Below are positions 58,401-64,000 of a stretch of DNA of 64,000 nt, one piece after another. Within the stretch, counting starts at the first letter, position 1; each line of letters begins with the position of its first letter. A program made the translations under genes and the position numbers. Under the pieces are notes generated by a model. That model was not told the origin of the DNA. It saw only the letters and a list, made by a program, of their open reading frames with translations, and did no database searches. The stretch is from CAYLPJ01 sp964385465 (GTDB lineage Bacteria > Planctomycetota > Phycisphaerae > SM23-33): positions 4,229-68,228 of the forward strand of contig CAYLPJ010000037.1 of the NCBI GenBank assembly GCA_964385465.1, read 5' to 3'.

Positions 58401-61400
58401 CTCCACCGTCAGGTCGCCCGCGCCATCCAGCAGCATCGCCGGCAGCTCGGCGACGTCCCCGCCGTCGAACGCCAGCGCCGTGCCCGCGCGCACGCTCGCG
58501 ACGTCCGGGGGCGTCAGGTCCACCTCGATCGTCGCGGCGAAGTCGTTCCCGAACCCGTCGCGGTCGGCGTCCAGCGGGTTGCCCGCCGCGTCCTCCAGCA
58601 GCCCTGCGCCCGAACGGGCCAGCACGCGGTAGAGGCCCTCTACCAGCGGCTGATCCAGCGTCAGGACGACCTCGGCCGCCCCGTCGTACGCGACCGTGAA
58701 GGCGAGGGCCGTATCGTCGCCCCCGCCGACGGCGCGGTCGGCGCCGAGATCGGTGACGGCGTAGGTCGCCTCCGCGGCGGCCCCGCCGACAACGACGGGC
58801 CCCGACAGCGTCAGCACGATCTCGGTGATGTCCGTGGCGTTGGTGACCCCGGGCGGGCTCAGGTCCGCCACGTAGGGCCCCTCGGGAGACGTGTCCCGCA
58901 CGACGACCGTGCCGGGCGAGCCGCCATTCCAGCCGCTGCCGCCCTCGACGGACAGATTGGCCGGGGAGACCGTCATCTCGGTATCAAACTCGACGGCGAT
59001 CCGCCCGCCGCCGCCCCCGCCGGGGTAGCTGGCGTTCGCGCCGGCGCCGCCGACGGCGGAGATCAGGCCCGCGCCGCCGACGCTGCCGGCCGTGATCCAC
59101 ACGCTGCCGCCCGCGCCGCCCCCGCCCTCGTTGCCCGTGCCGTTGTCCCCGTCGGCGGAGAGTTCGCCGTCGACGGTCAGCGCCCCGGCAACGATCAGCC
59201 GCAGGGCCCCGCCGCCGGCGCCGCCGATGTCGTGGGTGCCCTCCTCCGACGCCCCGGCCGAGCCGAGGGTCGTCGGCGCATCGGGCGAGCCGTAGGTCAT
59301 CCCGCCGGCGCGCCCGCCGCTGGAGTTCCCGCCGGTCCCGCCGTGCCCGCCGCCCGGGCCGCCCGTGCCGTTGCCCGGCTGCCCCCCGCCGGGCCCGGTG
59401 CCGCGACGGTACCGCGGCGCCGTGGCCGCGTAGCCCGCGCCGTCGGCGGAGATCGCCGAGCCGGCCTCGATGACCGCCGAGCCCGCCTCGATCGTCACGC
59501 CCTGCCCGGCCCACCGGCCGTCCACGGGTGCCGCGACGTTCGCGCCCGCGATGCGGACGGTCGAGTCGCCCGCGACGGCCAATTGGCCGTCGACGGTCAG
59601 CACCGCGCCCCCGCCGATCTCCAGCGTGGCCCCGTCGGTCAGCGTGACCGCCCCGACCTGCGTGGCGCTGCCGGCCGGCAGCATCGCGTACTGATATACG
59701 TAGACGTGCCCGTTGGCGATGGTGGCGTCGACAAAGACCGCCGTGCCGGCCTCGCCCGCGCGGTGCGCGCCCGGCCCGCCGGCGGCGGTGGTGTCGGAGA
59801 AGCCGGTGAACCCCGTCGCGTCCTGGTACTCGACCGCGATTCGCCCGCCGCCGCCCCCGCCGGCATAGTTGCCGCCGGACTGCCCGGACCCGCCGACCGC
59901 CTCGAAGTGCCCGCCGCCGGTCAGCGTGTCGGCGGTCACCCACACGGACCCGCCGGACCCGCCGCCGCCGTAGGTCCGTCCGGCCTCACCGTTGGCCGAG
60001 ATGGCGCCATCCAGCGTCAGCGTGTCGGCGACGGTCATCCGGATCGCCCCGCCGCCGGCGCCGCCGTAGGTCCCGCCGTTATCGTCGGCCCCGCCGCCGC
60101 TGCCCATGTACGCCGGTGCAAACAGGCTGCCGTACGTCCCGCCGCCGGCATGGCCGTGGCTGCTCGTGCCGCCGGCGCCGCCGTGCCCTCCGCCGCCTCC
60201 GCCGCCGTTGCCGCCCGTGCCGCCGCCCGGGCCGTGACCGGCCGCGTTGAACGTGTACTGCCCGGCGTAGCCCCCCGCGTTCGCGGAAATCGCCGAGGTC
60301 GCGTCCACCAGGACGTCGACGGCCTCGATGGCCACGCCCAGCAACGGCTCGGCCTCCGCGCCGGTCGTGCCGGCGCCCTGGCAGAACAGCGTCGAGCCAT
60401 CGATAACCGACAGCGTCCCTCCGACGGTGAACGCCTGGCCGGACCCGCCGGTCAGTGACAGCGTGGCCCCGGCCGTGACCGTGACGTCCGCCACGACCGC
60501 CACGTCCACGCCCTCGCCGACCGTCATCGTCGCGCCGTCAATGAGCGCGAGGGCCTCGTACCTGGCCGCTCCCCCGCCGGGAATCGCGTAGTGCTCGGCG
60601 ACCAGAAGTTCGGGGTGCTCGGCCGTGGTGTCGAAGAAGCCGACGGTCCCGGGCGCCCCGACCGCCTCGCCGCCGCCACCGGTGGCTGTCGTGCTGTTGA
60701 ACCCGCCGAACGCGTCGGCCTGGTCGTACGCGACGGCGATGCGTCCGCCGGCGCCGCCGCCGGCGTTGCTGCCCCCGGCGCCGCCGCGGGCCTCGAAACG
60801 CCCGGTCCCGGCCAGGACGTCCACCGTCGCGTGGATCGAGCCGCCGGAGCCCCCGCCGCCCTCGCTGCTGCCGCGGTAGGGCCCGCCGTTGGCGGAGATC
60901 ACGCCATCCAGCGTCAGCGTGCCGTCCACGGTCAACCGGATCGCCCCCCCGCCGTGCCCGCCGAGGTCGTTGCCGTCGTCGCTGCCGCCACCGGAGCCCA
61001 ATGCCGTTGGCTCGCTCGCCGAACCGTACACCGCGCCGCCCGGCGCATTGGAATGGCCCCGCGCGCCGAGGCCGCCGTGCCCGGCGCCGCCGCCGCCGCT
61101 GCCCGTGCCGGCGGCGCCGCCGCCGGGGCCCAGCCCCGTCGAGAACGCGCTCGACGCGCCGAGGTAGCCCCATCCGTCCGCCGTGACCCGCGAGTCCGAC
61201 GAGACGATCATCGATCCGGCGTCCAGCGTTACGCCCTCGCCGACCCACGCTCCCTCGACCTGCCCGGCGCGGTGGATCGACTCGCACACGATCCGCGAGC
61301 CCTCCGTTACCGCCACTTCCCCCTCGACCGTCAGCGTCGTGCCCCCCCGCAGGCGGAGCGTCGCTCCGTCCGCCAGCGACACGGCCGCATAGTGCGGGGC

Positions 61401-62975
61401 ATCCGTCGCCGCGAATGCGATGCTCTCGAAGACGCTCAGCTCGGCCAGGCCGGGGCCGCTCGTGTCGAAGAACCCGCTCGTGCCGACCTCGCCGGCCCGA
61501 TCGCCGCCCCCGCCGTCGGCCGTGGTGGCCTCGAAGCCGCGGAACCCGGCCGGGTCGTCGTAGTAGACCGCGATCCGCCCGCCGGCACCCCCGCCGCCGT
61601 TGGGCGCGCCGCTGCCGCCACGTGCCTCGAAGTGCCCCGCGCCCGCCAAGGCCGACGCGGTAACCCAGACCGATCCGCCCGCGCCGCCACCGCCCTCGCT
61701 GCTGCCGCGATGAGACCCGCCGTTGGCGGAGACCACGCCGTCCAGCCAGAGCGTCCCACCGACGTCCAGCCGCACCGCGCCGCCGCCGTGGCCGCCGAGA
61801 TCGTCGCCGTCGTCGCTGCCGCCGCCCGAGCCCAACGCCGCCGGCTCGGTTACCGAACCGTACGCCGCCCCGCCGGCCGAGTTGCCGTCCGAAGCGCCCA
61901 CGCCGCCGTGACCTCCGCCGGCCGCGCCGTTGCCGTCCCCCGACGAGCCTCCCCCCGGACCCCCGCCGGCCGTGAAGGCGCTCGACGCACCGCGGTAGCC
62001 CTTCGCATCGGCGGTGACCGCGCTGGCGCCGTCGACGATCACGTCCCCCGCCACGGTGAGGTCCAGCCCGGCTGCCGACGCGGCCGTATGCGTGATCGAC
62101 CCGCCGTCCAGCACGTGCACCGAGGCGAACGCGTGGGGGCCGTCGATCGTCAGCGCGGCGCCGAGGATGCAGATATCGTGGCCGTCGTAGGTCGTATCGC
62201 CGGCGGCGATGGTCGTCGGGGCGGTGAACACCGTGTCGGCGTCGTAGGCGTGGAAGCTGAACGCGAAGGCGTCGTCGGCCTCGCCGGCCAGGCCGTCCCC
62301 GTCGACGTCCATCGCGTTGCCCGCCACGTCCGCCACGTCCGGGCCGACCGTCACCACGTACCTGCCGCGGGCCGACTGGGCGGGGAAGGAGATCTCGTAT
62401 GCGTTGCCGCCGAGGTCGGTCACGGCCGTGGCGGACACGTCGCCGGAGGGCGTGTGGATCGTCGCGTCGGCGGCGGTCAGCGTGGCCGGATCGATCGGCT
62501 CGGCGAAGGTGATGGTGACGCCGTCGAGCGTGGCGGCGGCCAGGTCCACGGGAGCGTCGGGCGAGGCGGCGGCGATACCGAGGCCGGCGGTGTCCAGCGT
62601 GACGGTCAGGACGGGCGAGTCGGCGCTCTCCTCGGCGCCGTCGAAGGCGCGGGCGGTGAGGGCGTTGGCGCCTTCCTGGAGCTGGCCTTCGACGAACGTG
62701 TAGGTGTGGCTGGTCCCGCCGGCGGGCGTGGCCTCGCCGAGCAGCGTCCCGTCGCGGTAGACGCGAACGGTCTGCCCGGACTCGGCGGCGAGGATGTCGA
62801 CGCTGGGGGTCGCAAGGGAGGTCAGGTCGTCGGCGTCGTAGGCCCCCGTGTCCAGGTCGGCCGGCAGATCAAGGGACACCGGCGCCGCCGGGACGCCGTC
62901 GAGCAGCAGCCGCCGCTCGAGGGCCTCCACCACCGGTTGCCTCCACAACCGCCGAGATGGCAGGTCCCTACGCAT
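34469..62975 (-). CDS. Giant exported multidomain protein, at least about 9,468 residues (spans assembly gap)
   Basis: Starts at ATG 62975 and runs to TGA at 34471-34469; the N run at 55479-55578 interrupts it. 2,465 codons precede the gap and about 7,002 follow. Order N to C: LEPR-XLL leader VEALERRLLLDG at 16-27; Ig-like units with DVAGN; glycine-rich repeats; LamG; more DVAGN units; glycine-rich pair around the gap; nine CARDB; Fn3/Ig; PKD with four CARDB and a long block, twice; helical domain; PPC-like and Ig-like domains; dockerin-like tail. An active-looking caspase/legumain domain lies in the second copy. CARDB, PKD and LamG are adhesion or carbohydrate-binding folds, so a surface or matrix role is inferred. 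No good ribosome site precedes ATG 62975. The two sides of the gap match as repeats, supporting one gene. Confidence 0.85.
34870..35060 (-). other. Dockerin-like segment near the C-terminus of the giant protein
   Basis: Two EF-like calcium half-motifs: MRTDNLDVIRVRFLYG and DVNADGAVDLLDLAAVRNL. The second fits the dockerin loop DxNxDGxVDxxD. About 130 residues follow before the stop. Similar segments end many planctomycete exported proteins. Confidence 0.7.
37080..38365 (-). other. Helical, partly hydrophobic domain inside the giant protein
   Basis: About 430 residues quite unlike the beta-sandwich context. It has long helices (DLLQAVTDLEEAMINKVETDI), two hydrophobic stretches (ALTLVSATSSVLTVLSLMGSA; WAVLAGSMASSVISMSGPAGA), and aromatic-rich linkers. 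No family recognised. It directly follows the duplicated block carrying the protease-like domain. Confidence 0.6.
38370..43800 (-). repeat. Super-repeat copy B of the giant protein
   Basis: Reading N to C: PKD (YADAGTDFSSDVRS), four CARDB units, then a block whose landmarks LSTDKSAYTRGEPIEITGTV, PWLSLS, ASGSVQIAPGE, DSGKDYSIQAV and IGLGDVAPGATVEGTW match in order with copy A. It is about 0.8 kb longer than copy A because of an extra caspase/legumain-like domain. Confidence 0.75.
39590..40410 (-). other. Caspase/legumain-like (clan CD) domain in copy B
   Basis: FAVLFLGGADRDANSLLYG opens an alpha/beta fold. The catalytic His is in FYVFDHGGGAEGD (codon 40048-40046) and Cys in FGQCYAGGILEEL (codon 39901-39899), the strand-His-strand-Cys order of C13/C14 peptidases. 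Copy A lacks this domain at the same place. Activity is inferred from the intact dyad. Confidence 0.7.
44650..49275 (-). repeat. Super-repeat copy A of the giant protein
   Basis: PKD (VAVTGGDREGDWNAEIVFDA), four CARDB units, then the long block with landmarks DTDKAVYLQGEPVRIGGTV, PWVTPLG, VRDVAEVMPASE, QAGKSYFCKAV and LVLGDVAPHSIAHGYW. Its order matches copy B, but identity is low, so the duplication is old. Confidence 0.75.
49600..51340 (-). other. Fibronectin-III/Ig-like array of the giant protein
   Basis: Alternating bacterial Ig-like units (GVTAYTFEHSLDGQSW, RYAFEYSGDAGQSW) and Fn3-like units (VRLTWTPTDVTDFAYYRLRRS, YYYLLTVYDHVGN, LLWLAVADDAMDGYNVYR). They link the CARDB array to copy A. 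Confidence 0.65.
51345..54800 (-). repeat. Tandem CARDB array of the giant protein
   Basis: About nine CARDB units; the last seven are nearly regular at about 110 residues each. Each begins with a [AP]-[DEN]-L start and ends with an acidic ETDEANN-type turn (EVTAADL, ETDEANNTHEEALP, EADEADNTLLASL). CARDB is an Ig-like adhesion-linked fold. Confidence 0.85.
54885..55640 (-). repeat. Glycine-rich repeat units flanking the gap
   Basis: DAASRIDVGGRGYRDHYTH ends at the gap and DASSRIDVSAHGYLDHRT begins the next unit just after it; the second unit continues as a glycine-rich GGSYGGAG...GGGGGGGRIAVYTWD segment. They match the four units at 58975-62060. Confidence 0.75.
55479..55578. other. Assembly gap of 100 N
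   Basis: Exactly 100 N, a conventional placeholder. Taking the giant gene as continuous, the true gap must be a multiple of 3, which 100 is not. Confidence 0.95.
57940..58480 (-). other. LamG/concanavalin-like domain of the giant protein
   Basis: LAFDGGDVAELPA, LTVEFWLRAS, WRHFAVVHDDTHDELSVYVDG and LADLRIWSAARD to GYWPMDDG mark a complete LamG-3 jelly-roll of about 180 residues, usually binding sugars or proteins. Confidence 0.85.
58975..62060 (-). repeat. Four glycine-rich tandem units of the giant protein
   Basis: Units with a period of about 830-890 bases. Each has a 'SAxxADxxGY' start (ADAKGYRG, ADGWGYLG, ANAGGYAG, ADGAGYAA), a GPGGG...GGHGG core, LGSGGG or similar, a GGAIR(L/M) segment, a 'xxLDGxISANG' strand and GGGGGGRIAV end. 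The pattern suggests a glycine-rich beta-helix. Confidence 0.8.
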
Positions 62976-63090
62976 TGTCAAACCGGGCCTGCCGGCAGGC
63001 GCAAGGCAGCGCGGCGCGCGAAGGCGCAGCGGCCTCGCGGACGAATGGCAGACCTGGCGTTCCTCCTTCGTCGCCTGGATCCAGAGTCTT

Positions 63091-63118
63091 AGTATAGCTG
63101 GATTCCCGGTTCCGTCAA
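63091..63118 (-). promoter_or_regulatory. Giant-gene promoter
   Basis: Minus strand TTGACG (63118-63113), 16 bases, TATACT (63096-63091), giving a leader of about 110 bases before ATG 62975. It is back-to-back with the tRNA-Thr promoter. Confidence 0.7.
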
Positions 63119-63161
63119 TCTCGGATTCCCGGCGAGACCCCGCAAAACCGCCCTTTCTCGC

Positions 63162-63190
63162 TTGACGCAACTGGACCCCAGCGATACAGT
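63162..63190 (+). promoter_or_regulatory. tRNA-Thr promoter
   Basis: TTGACG (63162-63167), 17 bases, TACAGT (63185-63190), 23 bases before the tRNA. Confidence 0.6.
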
Positions 63191-63213
63191 AACCGATCTG
63201 CTGAAGGCAGTCC

Positions 63214-63285
63214 GCCGACGTAGCTCAACGGTAGAGCACAGCTTTCGTAAAGCTGGGGTTGTGAGTTCGATTCTCACCGTCGGCT
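63214..63285 (+). tRNA. tRNA-Thr (anticodon CGT)
   Basis: 72 bases. Acceptor stem GCCGACG/CGTCGGC, D stem GCTC/GAGC, anticodon stem CAGCT/AGCTG around TTCGTAA (anticodon CGT), T arm GTGAG-TTCGATT-CTCAC. Discriminator T; CCA not encoded. Confidence 0.95.
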
Positions 63286-63479
63286 TCCGCCACAACCAAC
63301 GCTGACCGAGCACGTTACGCGGAACCGCAACCGTTGCGGAGCGGCCGAGATCTCCAGGCCGGGGCGAGTAGTCGTACTCGAGCACCTCGCCGACGACCAA
63401 GGAGACGGACGCACGACCGCAACGCCACCCCGCCGCAAGCCCCCCAAGCTCCGCCATCACAAGGCATCCGGCCAGGGGG

Positions 63480-63785
63480 GACCCCGGCTACCTGTCGCTG
63501 CACGGCCGCGACGCCGCGACGCACCGACTCCTCTCCGACCACCTCACGGCCGAGTACCGCGTCGAGACCGAAGCCCGCGGCCGCACCGTCGACGAATGGA
63601 AGACCCGCGCCGGCCACCCCGACAACCACTGGCTCGATTGTCTCGTCGGGGCCGCCGTCGCGGCCAGCATGCGGGGCGCCGTGCTGTTCGGGACGGAGCA
63701 CACTGAAGGTGTGAAGCGGGAGCGAGTGAAGCTCTCGGACCTCCAAAGGAGGCGAAGGCAACATGGAAGGGAAGAGAATCGGTGA
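63480..63785 (+). pseudogene. Phage terminase large subunit (GpA-type), C-terminal remnant
   Basis: In one frame the sequence reads GDPGYLSLHGRDAATHRLLSD, then AEYRVETEARGRTVDEWKTR and the terminase end DNHWLDCLVGAAVAASMRGAVL. That WLDCLVG...AAS pattern is the usual C-terminus of GpA-like large terminases, the DNA-packaging motor of tailed phages. Upstream in the same frame the reading loses sense and meets a stop at 63369-63371, and no start codon or ATPase domain is present. The remnant ends at TGA 63783-63785. It is 195 bases after the tRNA-Thr, a common site for phage insertion. Confidence 0.65.
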
Positions 63786-63935
63786 CCAACTGGGCATTGC
63801 GTGCCGGCACTGCGGATGCAGGCACTTCCGCGTAGTCTATACGCGTCGAGGGGCTGGTGAGCGGCTGATCCGCGTCGTGAATGCCGGCAATGCGGGAGAC
63901 GCATGACAACGTGGGAGCGACCCGTAGGGCGGTGA
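63763..63935 (+). pseudogene. Frameshifted phage-type zinc-ribbon protein
   Basis: ATG 63763 begins MEGKRIGDQLGIACRHCGCRHFRVVYTRR, giving the first CxxC pair. About 63870-63880 the frame shifts: the original frame reads VVNAGNAGDA and stops at 63904-63906. The frame two bases on reads RECRQCGRRMTTWERPVGR and stops at 63933-63935, giving the second CxxC. Joined, this is a small zinc ribbon with the RRECxxCGRRxTTxE pattern also seen in NrdR. A single-base deletion would explain it. AAAGGAGG lies about 10 bases before the ATG, so it was once a real gene. Confidence 0.6.
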
Positions 63936-63960
63936 GAGCGCGTCAGCCCAAGTTCGCCAG

Positions 63961-63989
63961 TTACGTTCGTAAGTTCTTTGTTTACGTTC
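63961..63989 (+). repeat. Direct repeat TTACGTTC in AT-rich DNA at the window end
   Basis: TTACGTTC occurs at 63961-63968 and 63982-63989, two helical turns apart (21 bases). It could be a binding site; the gene it might serve is beyond the window. Confidence 0.35.
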
Positions 63990-64000
63990 AAAACACCCCG

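Noticed and set aside
55422..60458. Plus-strand open frame of 1,678 codons across the N gap
   Set aside because: Antisense shadow that also runs through the gap; the minus-strand frame has clear repeats and a LamG domain.
58975..62060. CRISPR-like array
   Set aside because: The repeats are long in-frame protein repeats with a period of about 0.85 kb, not short repeats with spacers. No cas genes are present.
63488..63991. Minus-strand frame across the phage remnant
   Set aside because: No recognisable features; the plus strand carries terminase and zinc-ribbon similarity.

Overview
The window is a GC-rich stretch of a Planctomycetota genome, most likely from the Phycisphaerae side of the phylum. 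It looks like a draft or metagenome scaffold because it contains a run of exactly 100 N. The phylum call rests on several things seen together: two secreted proteins open with an LEPR-XLL-type leader (VEALERRLLLDG, VEAMEQRLLLS), two short secreted proteins end in PEP-CTERM anchors, two pseudopilin-like proteins carry relics of the planctomycete H-X9-DG motif, and there are three sulfatases, a Tat-exported Gfo/Idh/MocA oxidoreductase and a dockerin-like tail. No phylogeny could be run.

Layout. 1-263 is the 3' end of an lpxA-like gene. 284-8601 is a carbohydrate locus: secreted heparinase II/III-type lyase, Tat-exported oxidoreductase, sulfatase, FGGY sugar kinase, second sulfatase. 8624-12322 is an envelope glycolipid cassette: a PAP2 phosphatase fused to a GT39 transferase, a DPM1-like GT2, and a LAB_N membrane protein. 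12342-15078 is a tight housekeeping run (argH, thiL, tsaE). 15653-19500 holds a PEP-CTERM protein and a 979-residue SdrD_B surface protein. 19671-22838 has an aldo/keto reductase, truA, a decayed nucleotidyltransferase and asd. A tRNA-Leu(GAG), a third sulfatase and two small helical proteins lead to the rpmE-prfA operon on the minus strand. 26962-30726 is a mirror-like set of two HEAT-repeat proteins and two pseudopilin-like proteins. 30909-32432 is a three-gene minus-strand operon of small proteins, followed by a lipoprotein hydrolase (plus strand) and a second PEP-CTERM protein (minus strand).

The second half of the window (34469-62975, minus strand) is one giant gene broken only by the N gap. 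It encodes at least about 9,468 residues: LEPR-XLL leader, glycine-rich repeats, a LamG domain, about 18 CARDB units, PKD and Fn3/Ig-like modules, and a C-terminal dockerin-like segment. A very large segment (PKD, four CARDB, then a long unnamed block) occurs twice. The downstream copy contains an extra caspase/legumain-like domain with its His and Cys in place, and is followed by an unusual helical, hydrophobic domain. This is the most interesting object in the window.

Beyond the giant gene are back-to-back promoters, a tRNA-Thr(CGT), and decayed phage genes (the end of a GpA-type terminase and a frameshifted zinc ribbon), suggesting an old prophage next to the tRNA. Several promoters of the form TTGAC(A/G)-16 to 18 bp-TAnnnT can be read despite the high GC content.
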